Source of the DNA: Phycisphaerae bacterium | Lineage (GTDB): Bacteria; Planctomycetota; Phycisphaerae; UBA1845; PWPN01 | Length of the DNA stretch: 35,088 nucleotides | Assembly: GCA_012729395.1 (NCBI GenBank) | Contig: JAAYDF010000175.1 | Span: forward strand, 1 to 35,088 | Direction: 5' to 3' | Shown here: in pieces, positions 14,185 to 22,867 of the stretch | How positions within the stretch are numbered: the stretch's first letter is position 1 | Layout: every line of letters starts with the position of its first letter | Position numbers and translations under genes: made by a program | Notes under the pieces: model-generated | What the model was told of the DNA's origin: nothing | Seen by the model: the letters and a program-made list of their open reading frames with translations, nothing else | Database searches by the model: none

Positions 14185-16089
14185 TCACCTTGACTGGTCG
14201 CCAATCAACGAGCCGCGGACTTCAGCCCGAGCGGCCTTGGGCATCTCGGCCACGCCCGTGGTGCAAGGCCATACCGTGCGTGCCGAAGCCAGCGGCGTAC
14301 CGGGTAGGGCATGACTGGCCGGCTCGCCCTGCGGGTTGCGCATCGGGATTGGGCTGCTGGGTGCCTGCCGACGATAAGTGATGCCGCCGCGCCACAACCG
14401 CAACGCCCAGCCGAAAGTCCGTCGGATCGTTTGGGCCAGTCCGTACATGCCGATCATCTGCATGCCACTGTCGGCGAGATACAGTCTCGTGTTCGGCCGG
14501 ATAAGACCCCACGCAAGGCGAAGTGGATTATAGAAGTACATATAGGCGAGCATGATGTTGAACTGCTTGCGCCACGGTTGTGGGTGCGCGGACGCGACCA
14601 CGTAGTTGGCGTCGAGCATGTGCGGCTGGACTCGGCGGCCGTCGACACTGTCATACACCAGGCCCGAGGCAAAGGTGCTCTCGTAAAGCCGCGAGCCGGT
14701 GGCCGGCGTGATCATCAATACCTGAAGGCTGACCGCACCCGCTTTGCGCAGAAGCCGTACCTGGTTGAGTAGACCGTAGGGTTTGCCCCGCGTATAGAGA
14801 GGCTGCTCGTCGTGGTGCATCATCATGGGCATTGGGCAAATGCCATGCTGCTGCAGAAGCCGAAACGCCTCCGACGTGCTGTCCACGCTCTGGCCCTTCT
14901 TGACCAAGGTGGCGGTCATGTCCTCGACGCCCAGCCAGAGGGCTCGCACGCCGGCCGCACGCACGGTAGGCAGGTGCTCTCGCAAAGCCAGCGTATCGTG
15001 AACGGTCACTTCCGTACCCCAGCGGATACGTTTCCGCAGCTTGGTCCCGTTGACCTGGGCCTGGGCCAGCGACTCTAAAATGTCCAGTGTTCGCTCGCGA
15101 TTATTAAAGAAGTTGTCGTCCGCTCCAAAGAAGTAGCGGAACCCATATTCGGTATTCAGGCGACGGAATTCATCGACGATTCTCGCTCCACTCTTGACCC
15201 GGTGCTGGCGCTGGTTGTAGGCGGGAATGGGGCAGTAGGGACAGTTGAACTTGCAGCCGTAGGTCAGCACCAGCGAGACGATCGGGCTGTAGCGGCGAAC
15301 CAGGCGATCCGCCAATGGCTGCGAGCCAAGTGTGGGCGCGCGACTCGGGGGCTCGAGCAGACGGTAACCGAGGATCGGATGGGGCAGCTCGTCGAGGTCG
15401 CCCAGCAGCCGCTGCACGCCTGTATCGACCAGCTCCTCCACCAAGCCCTCCTTGTCGCCGCGGGCATACACCAGGCCCGGGATCTCGTCCAACATCCCGC
15501 CGTCCCGTGCGCGCCTGAACGCCGACCGCATCGGCTCGCCTTTCGCCCGGATCGAGAGCAGCAGCTCGATCAGACTCAGCAGAACGAACTCCTCGCCGGT
15601 GACCGCCACGTCCGCGCCCCAGCGGTGGGCCGGGTCGGCGTTGAAGACATCCCACGGCTCATAAATCGTCTTCGGACCGCCGGCGATGATCAGCGGGCGA
15701 TGCTCGGGATCGATGTGGCACGCGTCGCGAATCAGACCGTGGCACTGTGCCGAGTGAATCTGCATGCTCGACACCATGAACATGTCGGGCACGCGACCGT
15801 CCACTCGCATCCGCGACGGGCGAAAGTGCGGGTTCCATTGCTGCAGAACGATACGGGTGCGGGAGAAACCGGCATCCACAAGTGCGGAGCCCACCGCTCG
15901 GACGCCCGCGGGCGCCATCCGAAGATCCGCGAAGATGAAAGGAAGCATACGCGTGCGATGATCGAAAGCGCACGCCACCACGCTGGTCAGATCGTGCTTG
16001 GCTGACGCCCGGCGAAGCCGATCCCGCAAGGCTGTCAGCTCGCCAGGCTTGAGTAGCTCATCGCCGCGTCCACGGCGGGGAAGTTCCAT
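14185..16089 (-). CDS. B12-binding-type radical SAM protein
   Basis: A 634-residue protein started at ATG 16089; further upstream the frame stays open but codes Arg/Cys-rich sequence that does not look like protein. Residues ~50-230 look like the cobalamin-binding Rossmann domain common in this class (DMFMVSSMQIHSAQC, LIIAGGPKTIYEP, DVAVTGEEFVLLSLIELL), without the classical DxHxxG motif. The radical SAM cluster motif is CKFNCPYC, Cys279, Cys283 and Cys286, which binds the [4Fe-4S] cluster and cleaves S-adenosylmethionine. After the barrel come FFGADDNFFNNR, ALWLGVEDM and LQVLMITPATGSRLYE, as in B12-dependent radical SAM proteins. The C-terminal ~60 residues are low complexity. The substrate is unknown; methylation or ring rearrangement of a lipid or natural product is typical of relatives. 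Confidence 0.82.
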   Translation of the reverse strand: MELPRRGRGDELLKPGELTALRDRLRRASAKHDLTSVVACAFDHRTRMLPFIFADLRMAPAGVRAVGSALVDAGFSRTRIVLQQWNPHFRPSRMRVDGRVPDMFMVSSMQIHSAQCHGLIRDACHIDPEHRPLIIAGGPKTIYEPWDVFNADPAHRWGADVAVTGEEFVLLSLIELLLSIRAKGEPMRSAFRRARDGGMLDEIPGLVYARGDKEGLVEELVDTGVQRLLGDLDELPHPILGYRLLEPPSRAPTLGSQPLADRLVRRYSPIVSLVLTYGCKFNCPYCPIPAYNQRQHRVKSGARIVDEFRRLNTEYGFRYFFGADDNFFNNRERTLDILESLAQAQVNGTKLRKRIRWGTEVTVHDTLALREHLPTVRAAGVRALWLGVEDMTATLVKKGQSVDSTSEAFRLLQQHGICPMPMMMHHDEQPLYTRGKPYGLLNQVRLLRKAGAVSLQVLMITPATGSRLYESTFASGLVYDSVDGRRVQPHMLDANYVVASAHPQPWRKQFNIMLAYMYFYNPLRLAWGLIRPNTRLYLADSGMQMIGMYGLAQTIRRTFGWALRLWRGGITYRRQAPSSPIPMRNPQGEPASHALPGTPLASARTVWPCTTGVAEMPKAARAEVRGSLIGDQSR

Positions 16090-16743
16090 AACGCATATCC
16101 GTTGCAGGCACGCCTGCCCCCCTCGCTGGACCGGTCCGACCTGCCGCCTGCCCTGTGCTATTGCCCATCCAAGAGACCGTCGTCTCAACCCGAGAGGAAG
16201 GAGAGCCACGGGGACAAAGAAGCACGGCACACGGTGCCGGGCCTCAATGCGGCAGACCAACCAACCTCAAGTATAGCCGCATCCCCCCGCAGGGCATAGC
16301 CGCCGGCCCAAACTCATAGGGCAGTACCGCTTCGTCGCGTCCGCAGCCTGTGCCGAACCGCGCCCGCTACCGATACATCGCCGTGCCTGCCGCCGATGCC
16401 TCGTCGTGGCGACCACGATGCCTGGTTGCACTCACCGCCGATGGTCCATCGCGCCCGCCGCCCCCGCCGGCCGCTGGGAGGCGATCGAACCTCAATCGCC
16501 GGCCACGCACAGCGGTGCGGTCGCTACGGCCTGACGATCCCGGCCGGAAGCCTGTGGCAAGACAGGGCCGAGATTTGCATTCCAGTTTCGTCCTGGATAT
16601 CGCTATACTATTCTTCACGCGGTCGTGAAGCATACTGCGGTCACGGCCAAACCCCTGCGTGCGAGCTGATGACGGAGGGAATGCGGAATCAGGACACCAC
16701 GGTGCGTGTCTGATCGGACCTTTGTGAATCGAGTACCATCGCC
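16090..16743. other. Intergenic region between divergent radical SAM and oxidoreductase genes
   Basis: No gene is supported in these 654 bases. It holds a short palindrome GCAGGC-AC-GCCTGC near 16104, a degenerate GTAGCGACCGC-like core in the minus direction near 16520-16533, and a candidate promoter with palindrome at 16604-16630. Confidence 0.4.
16604..16630 (+). promoter_or_regulatory. Candidate -10 with palindromic operator
   Basis: TATACT (16604-16609) is a good -10 element; the -35 is weak. A perfect inverted repeat CTTCACG (16613-16619)/CGTGAAG (16624-16630), spaced by CGGT, covers the predicted transcription start. It lies 114 bases before the oxidoreductase start and would suit a dimeric repressor. 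Confidence 0.4.
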
Positions 16744-18045
16744 ATGAATCACCATCGTCAACCTACACGCCGCGTTTTCCTTCAGCAATCCGCCTTAGTC
16801 GCCGCCGGGGTCTGCCTCGGTAACCGCATCACCCGGGCGACCGGGCCATCACCGAACAGCACGCTCGGTATCGCCGTCGTCGGTGTGGCCGGGCGAGGTG
16901 CCGACAACCTGCACGGGGTCGCCCACGAGACCATTGTTGCCCTGTGCGATGTGGACGAGAGCCGGGCTGGCGGAGCCCGCGAGCAGTTCCCCAAGGCGAA
17001 GTTCTTTGCCGACTATCGCCAGATGCTCGATACCCTGGACAAGGACATCGACGCCGTCGTCATCTCGACGGCGGACCATACGCACGCGGCCATCGCCATG
17101 GCTGCCCTCAAAGCCGGCAAGCACGTCTATTGCGAGAAGCCGCTGACCCATTCCGTCTACGAGGCCCGGCAACTGACCGAGACGGCCGCCCGGCTCAAAC
17201 GCGTCACCCAGATGGGCAACCAGATCCACGCCGGTGGCAACTACCGCCGAGTCGTCGAACTCGTGCAGCGGGGCGCGATCGGCTCGATCCGCGAGGCTCA
17301 CGTCTGGTGCGGATCAGTCTGGGCGGGCGGCGAACGGCCAACCGATACCCCCCCCGTCCCCGAGGGCTTGCACTGGGACCTGTGGCTCGGCCCCGCTCCA
17401 TACCGCGCGTACCACCCGGACTACGTGCCCGCCAAGTGGCGCGGCTGGTGGGACTTCGGCGGCGGCGGGCTGGGAGACATGGGCTGCCACTACATGGACC
17501 TTGCCCACTGGGCCCTCGACCTCCGGCACGCCCGGGCTGCCGAGGCACAGGGACCGCCCGTTCATGCCGAACACGCCCCCGATAAGCTGACGGTTACCTG
17601 GGACTACCCCGCCCGGGGCGAGCAGCCGGCCGTCAAACTCACCTGGTACGGCGGACAGACACGACCGGGCGACGTCGCCCAAGGGCAGATCCCCGAGTGG
17701 GGGGCCGGCGTGCTCTTCGTCGGTGCCCGCGGCATGCTCCTCGCCAATTACGACGAGCACCGCCTGCTGCCGGAGAAGGACTTCGCCGACTTCCAACGGC
17801 CCGACCCCTTCATCCCTGATTCCATCGGGCATCACAAGGAATGGACCGAGGCCTGCAAGACCGGCGGGCCAACCACCTGCGGATTCGACTACACCGGGCC
17901 GCTGACCGAAACCGTCCTCCTGGGCAACGTCGCCTACCGCGCCGGCCGGCGAATCGAGTGGGACGCCGCCAACTTCAAGATTCCCAACGCCCCCGAGGCC
18001 ATGCGCTATTTGCGACGCCCATACCGTCAAGGTTGGAGTCTGTAA
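16744..18045 (+). CDS. Tat-exported Gfo/Idh/MocA family oxidoreductase
   Basis: A 433-residue NAD(P)-dependent oxidoreductase-family protein. A twin-arginine signal is at the N-terminus (TRRVFLQQSALVAAG, Arg9-Arg10), so it is probably exported folded with its cofactor. The Rossmann fold begins IAVVGVAGRG (about 43-52), the family EKP motif is Glu131-Lys132-Pro133, and the substrate domain shows GDMGCHYMDLAHWAL near 250, with the His expected in the active site. Relatives act on sugars, cyclitols or sugar acids; the particular substrate cannot be read from the sequence. Planctomycetes encode many such exported copies. The next gene is on the other strand, so it appears to be monocistronic. Confidence 0.88.
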   Translation: MNHHRQPTRRVFLQQSALVAAGVCLGNRITRATGPSPNSTLGIAVVGVAGRGADNLHGVAHETIVALCDVDESRAGGAREQFPKAKFFADYRQMLDTLDKDIDAVVISTADHTHAAIAMAALKAGKHVYCEKPLTHSVYEARQLTETAARLKRVTQMGNQIHAGGNYRRVVELVQRGAIGSIREAHVWCGSVWAGGERPTDTPPVPEGLHWDLWLGPAPYRAYHPDYVPAKWRGWWDFGGGGLGDMGCHYMDLAHWALDLRHARAAEAQGPPVHAEHAPDKLTVTWDYPARGEQPAVKLTWYGGQTRPGDVAQGQIPEWGAGVLFVGARGMLLANYDEHRLLPEKDFADFQRPDPFIPDSIGHHKEWTEACKTGGPTTCGFDYTGPLTETVLLGNVAYRAGRRIEWDAANFKIPNAPEAMRYLRRPYRQGWSL

Positions 18046-18268
18046 GGCCAAGGCTGTCTGTAACTCCAAGGCTGGAGGTGCGAGGGCGGAACCTGGCGGC
18101 CGCCGGGTGGCGATATCGCCTTCACGAGTGCCCGGGCCCGGATCGTCTGTGCCGGCCCGAGGTCTGCCGACGCGGCCCAGTCGCCCGACCGCACGGTAAC
18201 GCTGTCATGTCGGAAGGCCTCAAGGTGACAAACGCCTTGGCGCCTCTGTGACCCTTCGCGGGCACCGC

Positions 18269-18472
18269 TCAGAACTGCGGCCCCCAGGGCTCCAAGGAAC
18301 AGCTCGGCCAGTCGGCGTCGAAGCCGTTCGGCCCCGGCTCCGTCTGCTGTGAATCAGCAGCCCAAACGCTCAGCCCGCGAGCCGCCGCCTCCGACGTGCA
18401 ACCGTGAGTCTGCATCAGGCAACCACCAGCCAGTCCCATCGCCGTCAGAATCGTCAGCAGCTTGCGGGTCAT
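18269..18472 (-). CDS. Small secreted or lipid-anchored peptide (67 aa)
   Basis: A 67-residue protein with an excellent ribosome site (AAGGAGG seven bases before ATG 18472). Residues 1-18 are a short signal peptide (MTRKLLTILTAMGLAGGC); Cys18 follows LAGG, an imperfect lipobox, and another Cys at 25 follows THG. The remaining ~42 residues are polar with a C-terminal PSCSLEPWGPQF. I recognise no family. The gene stands alone between a plus-strand oxidoreductase and the first of three beta-propeller-like genes. Confidence 0.55.
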   Translation of the reverse strand: MTRKLLTILTAMGLAGGCLMQTHGCTSEAAARGLSVWAADSQQTEPGPNGFDADWPSCSLEPWGPQF

Positions 18473-18747
18473 GATAGACCTCCTTGGCTTCTGCGTTCCC
18501 GTGTTCCCCGGCCGCCCTTCGCGACCGCAACACCCTGAAGCACAGCATCCGCCATGCCAAGGCCGAGAAGGCCCCTGGCGGGCAGAAGAAAGACACCGGA
18601 ATGATCATATGGGGTATTATTACCCAGATGTGGGCTTTTTTTGGGGAGTCATCCACGGATGTGGCTGCCCATCCATCCCCAACGACCTGCGGTGACGCCA
18701 TCTCGCCACGCGAACAGCCACTCCTCTGGACGCTCCCCAGCGGCCCG

Positions 18748-19968
18748 CTACGGCTGCGTCGTCGGGACGGCGGGTTGCGGGGGCGAGTCCAGCGTGATCC
18801 AGTGCCAGAAGGTAAACCATTCCGCCATGGATCCGATGCGTTGCACGGGACCCGCGTCATTGATCATCGACCAGTCGGAGGCGTCGAAGAACCGAACAAC
18901 GAACTGTTCTTTGTCACGGTATATCCCGGCCACGTAACGTCCGCTCGGGGAGATGCGCGGAAGGCCGACCAGGGCAGTTAGAACTTCAATCTTCCGAGTG
19001 CGAAGATCCAGCTTTGCCGATCGGTGCTTCACCTCACCCTTCTCTGTTGTGACGCAATGGTTGCTCAGCAAAAGATAACTGTCGTCCGGCGCAACGGAGG
19101 TCGCCGTTCCCTGGGCCAACTTCTCCTCTTGACCCGTCCGGATGTCCACCCGATATGTAAAGGCGGGGTAAACCTTGGGTTGCAGTGTTTCTCCCGGCAC
19201 AGGGCCCTGGATAAAGTACACGTATTGCGAGTCTGAACTCCACTGGGGAGGAATGGCCTCATCTCCCAGCAATGCGGTTCTTCGTCCTGCGGGTTTGACC
19301 AGCTCAGCAACCCCGTTGTCCAGTGTCACCAGGGCGATGCCAAAATCTCGCACCGCCGGCGAGGCACGCATGCCTTCCGCATAGGCGTAGTAGAAGGCCA
19401 CCTTGCGCGAGTCCGGGCTCCACGAGAAGGCTGTCTGGTGCATGCCGTCCCCACCGTCCCAGTCGATCCAGTCCAGATCAAAGGTCCGCGTCGTCTGCTC
19501 ATGGTGCATGATCACACCGGAAGCACCCAGGAGCATAACCCATCCGCAGCCGTCGGGGGATGCCTCGAGAATCCTAATACCACCTCTCTGGGCGGCTAAA
19601 CGCTCAGTATCGATACCCGCCGGAAAGGGTGTCACGGTTCGCCCATCATTACGCAAACGGATCACGGAGTAAGTCGGCTTGCAGGTGACAGTAAGCAGCG
19701 AGTCGCCCGCTGCGACGGTGAGGAAATCCTTACCCACTAATGGAATCTCATCCTCCTGTGTCGCTAATTCCTGTCGCGTCCCGGTCGTTGGGGCGTATGC
19801 CGCGAGGACACGTTTCACATAGCGACGATCATCGCGACGGTGGCGGGCCGGCTGCTCGAGCACGGTCAGAAGCTCGGTGGGCGAGGTATTCGGGGAAGTG
19901 TCCACACCGGCAGCTGGCAACGCGGCCAAGGGGATGTGAATCGCAAGTAGGGTCAGGAGCAGGGTCAT
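18748..19968 (-). CDS. Secreted TolB/PD40-like beta-propeller protein, paralogue 1
   Basis: A 406-residue protein started at ATG 19968 with GGAGG seven bases upstream. The signal peptide is MTLLLTLLAIHIPLAALPA. The mature part has propeller-type repeats: FSWSPDSRKVAFYYAYAEGM, IPPQWSSDSQYVYFIQG, SVAPDDSYLLLSNH and PRISPSGRYVAGIYRDKE, each with the SPDG-like turn of TolB/PD40 blades. No catalytic motif is visible; a periplasmic binding or scaffold role is a guess. It is closely similar to paralogue 3 through the body (81 bases identical at 19063-19143 and 21783-21863) but shares its signal peptide with paralogue 2. The C-terminus PPQPAVPTTQP is common to all three. The stop TAG (18748-18750) lies in a degraded copy of the GTAGCGGTCGCC repeat. 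Confidence 0.65.
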   Translation of the reverse strand: MTLLLTLLAIHIPLAALPAAGVDTSPNTSPTELLTVLEQPARHRRDDRRYVKRVLAAYAPTTGTRQELATQEDEIPLVGKDFLTVAAGDSLLTVTCKPTYSVIRLRNDGRTVTPFPAGIDTERLAAQRGGIRILEASPDGCGWVMLLGASGVIMHHEQTTRTFDLDWIDWDGGDGMHQTAFSWSPDSRKVAFYYAYAEGMRASPAVRDFGIALVTLDNGVAELVKPAGRRTALLGDEAIPPQWSSDSQYVYFIQGPVPGETLQPKVYPAFTYRVDIRTGQEEKLAQGTATSVAPDDSYLLLSNHCVTTEKGEVKHRSAKLDLRTRKIEVLTALVGLPRISPSGRYVAGIYRDKEQFVVRFFDASDWSMINDAGPVQRIGSMAEWFTFWHWITLDSPPQPAVPTTQP

Positions 19969-20012
19969 CGTATGGCCTCCATCCTGCTGGTATCCACCTG
20001 TGGGAAGCTGTC

Positions 20013-20042
20013 ATGATACCACCATAACGCACCACGGTCCAA
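20013..20042 (-). promoter_or_regulatory. Promoter of paralogue 1
   Basis: On the minus strand TTGGAC (20037-20042) lies 18 bases from TATCAT (20013-20018). The same arrangement precedes the other two paralogues, which argues that it is functional. The leader would be about 38 bases. Confidence 0.55.
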
Positions 20043-20053
20043 GGCCGCCGTCC

Positions 20054-20127
20054 GCCGGTCGCCACGGCTCGACTGAGCTCGCCGAAGTCGGCTCGGCTGG
20101 CTCGCCGAAGTCGGGGGGCGACCGCTA
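20054..20127. repeat. GTAGCGGTCGCC palindromic repeat between paralogues 1 and 2
   Basis: GCCGGTCGCC (20054-20063) and GGGCGACCGCTAC (20116-20128 region) are inverted arms. Between them GCTCGCCGAAGTCGG is present twice, making this copy longer than the one at 21419. CTA at 20125-20127 is the stop codon of paralogue 2. Confidence 0.75.
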
Positions 20128-21333
20128 CGGCTGCGTCGTCGGGACGGCGGGTTGCGGGGGGGCTTCCAGCGTGATCCAGCGATAATCGGTGAACCAGTCG
20201 CTGAGCCCTCCGGCACGGGGTATTGGATTGCCGACCGGTTGCCAGTCGGAAGTGCTGTAGAACTGCAGATCGCGGTTCACGCCTGGGGGCGGCGCCGGAG
20301 GGGTGAACGTTCTCACCAGATCGACCGCGAATTTGCCGCTCGGGGAAATCTCGGGGAACACCAGTCCCCTGGGAAGGTGTCTGATCTCTCCGGTCGCGAG
20401 CATCGTCTGTGCCGTCACCGTGGCCGGGTGATTGTCCCGCTTAAACTGAAGCCGCGTCAGGACGTATGTATCGTCAGGGGCGACATCGAGGAAGGTGCCG
20501 GAAGCGACCTGTGAGGTGTGTTGGGTCTCGAAATCGTAGCGGTACGTCGCGGACAAAGGCTCGTAGTACTCCTCACCGGGCGGCGTGGGGATGCCGTCGG
20601 TATAGTACAGATAACGCCCGGATTGACTCCATCCGATCAGTATGTCCTTGGCATCGCCATGCTCCGGCGTCCCGAAGGCCTCCCCGGCGGGCAGGATTAC
20701 CTGGAGTGCGCCTTGGGTCGTCAGAACCGCCACTCCGTGCTTCTGGATGTACAGATCGTCGTGGTTGGGATTGGTGACGTAATAGAAAGCGACCCGGGTC
20801 GAATCCGGGCTCCAGGATAGCGGGCGGCAGAGATACCAACGGTGAACGACCTCGATGACCGTGGAACGGTCGCCTATCGCCAGGATCCGCTTGCTTCCAC
20901 CTCGACCCCCGGGAAGGACTGGCGGGCTTCGATAGTCGGCGACCAGCCATTGGCCATCGGGCGAAACCGTCAGTGTGTCCAAAGAAACCTGCGTGTTTGG
21001 AATGAACTTCTCGAACAGTTTGAAGGGTAACTCGGACGCAGGGCCACCGGCTACGGTTCGCGGCCCTTCTCTGCTGGGCTTCCCGACTCGCTTGACCGCT
21101 ACCAGTTGTCCGGAGCGATCAAGCAAGGCCCCGGAGAACACCTGCTCGGGACCCTCGATTTCGAGCATGAACTCGGGTTCCCGCAGCGGAGCACTGCGGA
21201 CAAGTTGTAGGTGCAGCCGCTCAGTACTCAGTGCGATCGGGCTGACAAACCATTCCTCTGCGTCGTCGGCCTCTCCTGCCGGCAACGCGGCCAAGGGGAT
21301 GTGTATCGCAAGTAGGGTCAGGAGCAGGGTCAT
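20125..21333 (-). CDS. Secreted TolB/PD40-like beta-propeller protein, paralogue 2 (divergent body)
   Basis: A 402-residue protein started at ATG 21333. Its first 19 residues are identical to paralogue 1, and the upstream DNA is nearly identical, but the body is strongly diverged from both neighbours (e.g. LSWSPDSTRVAFYYVTNPNH, DVAPDDTYVLTRLQFK, EISPSGKFAVDLVRTF). The blade turns are conserved at the same places, so the fold is the same. The end PPQPAVPTTQP again matches the other two. This pattern, conserved ends with a diverged middle, points to sequence exchange at the ends or selection for a new ligand in the middle. The stop TAG (20125-20127) is part of the palindromic repeat. The function is unknown. 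Confidence 0.65.
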   Translation of the reverse strand: MTLLLTLLAIHIPLAALPAGEADDAEEWFVSPIALSTERLHLQLVRSAPLREPEFMLEIEGPEQVFSGALLDRSGQLVAVKRVGKPSREGPRTVAGGPASELPFKLFEKFIPNTQVSLDTLTVSPDGQWLVADYRSPPVLPGGRGGSKRILAIGDRSTVIEVVHRWYLCRPLSWSPDSTRVAFYYVTNPNHDDLYIQKHGVAVLTTQGALQVILPAGEAFGTPEHGDAKDILIGWSQSGRYLYYTDGIPTPPGEEYYEPLSATYRYDFETQHTSQVASGTFLDVAPDDTYVLTRLQFKRDNHPATVTAQTMLATGEIRHLPRGLVFPEISPSGKFAVDLVRTFTPPAPPPGVNRDLQFYSTSDWQPVGNPIPRAGGLSDWFTDYRWITLEAPPQPAVPTTQP

Positions 21334-21377
21334 CGTGTGGCCTCCATCCTGCTGGTATCCACCTGTGGGAAGCTATC

Positions 21378-21407
21378 ATGATACCACCATAACGGACCAC
21401 GGTCCAA
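21378..21407 (-). promoter_or_regulatory. Promoter of paralogue 2
   Basis: On the minus strand TTGGAC (21402-21407) lies 18 bases from TATCAT (21378-21383), the same spacing as at paralogues 1 and 3. Confidence 0.55.
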
Positions 21408-21418
21408 GGCCGCCGTCC

Positions 21419-21470
21419 GCCGGTCGCCACGGCTCGACTGAGCTCGCCGAAGTCGGGGGGGCGACCGCTA
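21419..21470. repeat. GTAGCGGTCGCC palindromic repeat between paralogues 2 and 3
   Basis: Arms GCCGGTCGCC (from 21419) and GGGCGACCGCTAC (ending 21471) are separated by GGCTCGACTGAGCTCGCCG and GG-rich sequence. CTA at 21468-21470 is the stop codon of paralogue 3. Apart from a missing internal duplication it matches the copy at 20054. Confidence 0.75.
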
Positions 21471-22688
21471 CGGCTGCGTCGTCGGGACGGCGGGTTGCGG
21501 GGGCGAGTCCAGCGTGATCCAGCGGCAGAAGGTGTACCATTCCGCCAGGGTTCCGGTGCCTTGTATCGGGCCGGGGTCACTGATCATCGACCAGTCGGAG
21601 GCGTCAAAGAAACGGGCGACGAACCGCTCTTTGTCTCGGCACATCGCGACCACGTAGCGTCCGCTGGGGGAAATGCGAGGAAGGCCGACCAGCGGAGGCA
21701 GAAGCTCAACCTTCCGGGTGCGGAGATCCAGCTTTGCCGATCGGCCCTCAACGTCGCCCTTCTCCGTTTTGACGCAATGGGCGCTCAGCAAAAGATAACT
21801 GTCGTCCGGCGCAACGGAGGTCGCCGTTCCCTGGGCCAACTTCTCCTCTTGACCCGTCCGGATATCCACCCGATACGTGAAGGCGGGGTGAACCTTGGGT
21901 TGCAGCTTCTCTCCCGGCACAGGCCCTTGGACGAAGTACACGTACTGCGAGTCCGAACTCCACTGGGGAGGAATGGCCTCGATCCCCAGCCATGCGGTCG
22001 TTCGTCCCGATGGTTTGACCAGTTCGACCAGGCCTTCGTCAAACGTCACGAGCGCAACACCGAAGTCTCGGATTGCCGGCGATGCACGCATACCTTCTGC
22101 ATAGGCGTAGTAGAAAGCCACCTTGCGCGAGTCCGGGCTCCAGGAGAAGGCCACATCGTTCATGCCCGTGCCCCCCTCCCAGTCAATCCATTTGAGGTCA
22201 AACACCCGCGTCGTCTGCTCATGGTGCATGACCACATCGGACATGCTCATATACGCTACCCATCCGAGAGCATCCGGAGAAGGCTCCATGACCCGAACCG
22301 CGTGACTGCGGGCAATCGCACGCTCAAGATCAGGCGAACTTGGGAAGGGGATCGCGGTCCGTTCATCGCCACGCACACGAATCACACAGGGGGTTGGCTT
22401 GAACATCAGGCTGAACATCGAGTTGCCCGATATGGCCGTGCACAGGTTCTTTCCTTCCCGGGGGATCGGATCCTCCTGTACTGTTAATTCCTGTCGCAGA
22501 CCAGTCAGTGGATCATACGCCGCCAAGACACGTTTCATGTACTGCTGATCGCCACGCCGTGACCACACAGGGCGCTCAAGTGAGGCCAGAAGTTCGGTCG
22601 GCGAGGCCTCCTGGCCGGCGTCCGCTCTCGTTAGCGGCGCGCCTGCAGATATCAGAATCGCCAGTAGGATTACGAATTGGGTCAACAT
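21468..22688 (-). CDS. Secreted TolB/PD40-like beta-propeller protein, paralogue 3
   Basis: A 406-residue protein started at ATG 22688 with GGAGG six bases upstream. Its signal peptide (MLTQFVILLAILISAGAPL) differs from that of paralogues 1 and 2, yet the mature body is very similar to paralogue 1: SPTELLASLERP, FSWSPDSRKVAFYYAYAEGM, SVAPDDSYLLLSAH, PRISPSGRYVVAMCRDKE. The shared C-terminus is PPQPAVPTTQP. Start-to-start spacing between successive genes is 1365 and 1355 bases, as expected for tandem duplication. All three have separate promoters, so they can be expressed independently. The function is unknown. Confidence 0.65.
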   Translation of the reverse strand: MLTQFVILLAILISAGAPLTRADAGQEASPTELLASLERPVWSRRGDQQYMKRVLAAYDPLTGLRQELTVQEDPIPREGKNLCTAISGNSMFSLMFKPTPCVIRVRGDERTAIPFPSSPDLERAIARSHAVRVMEPSPDALGWVAYMSMSDVVMHHEQTTRVFDLKWIDWEGGTGMNDVAFSWSPDSRKVAFYYAYAEGMRASPAIRDFGVALVTFDEGLVELVKPSGRTTAWLGIEAIPPQWSSDSQYVYFVQGPVPGEKLQPKVHPAFTYRVDIRTGQEEKLAQGTATSVAPDDSYLLLSAHCVKTEKGDVEGRSAKLDLRTRKVELLPPLVGLPRISPSGRYVVAMCRDKERFVARFFDASDWSMISDPGPIQGTGTLAEWYTFCRWITLDSPPQPAVPTTQP

Positions 22689-22729
22689 GTGGCCTCCATG
22701 CTGCTGGCATCCACCCGTGGGAGGCGTTC

Positions 22730-22759
22730 ATGATACCACCATAGCACACCACTGTCCAG
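22730..22759 (-). promoter_or_regulatory. Promoter of paralogue 3
   Basis: On the minus strand CTGGAC (22754-22759) lies 18 bases from TATCAT (22730-22735). The -35 has one change relative to the other two copies. Confidence 0.5.
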
Positions 22760-22798
22760 GGCCGTGGTCCGCCGGTCGTGAGGGAGTGGTCGTTCAAG

Positions 22799-22867
22799 CA
22801 GAGCCGCGACCGTGAGGGAGCGGTAGCTCAGGAAAGGAAGAACCGCTTCCTGACGGGCGCGGCTCTG
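22799..22867. repeat. Hairpin repeat (CAGAGCCGCG family), copy 2
   Basis: CAGAGCCGCGACC...AGCGGT (22799-22824) pairs with ACCGCTTCC...CGGCTCTG (22842-22867) at 23 of 26 positions around an 18-base spacer. The right arm is the same as that of the copy at 8951-8976; spacer and left arm differ slightly. Confidence 0.8.

Noticed and set aside
16090-16260. N-terminal extension of the radical SAM protein
   Set aside because: The extra 57 residues are Arg/Cys/Gln-rich with no homology-like pattern; ATG 16089 begins the protein-like sequence.
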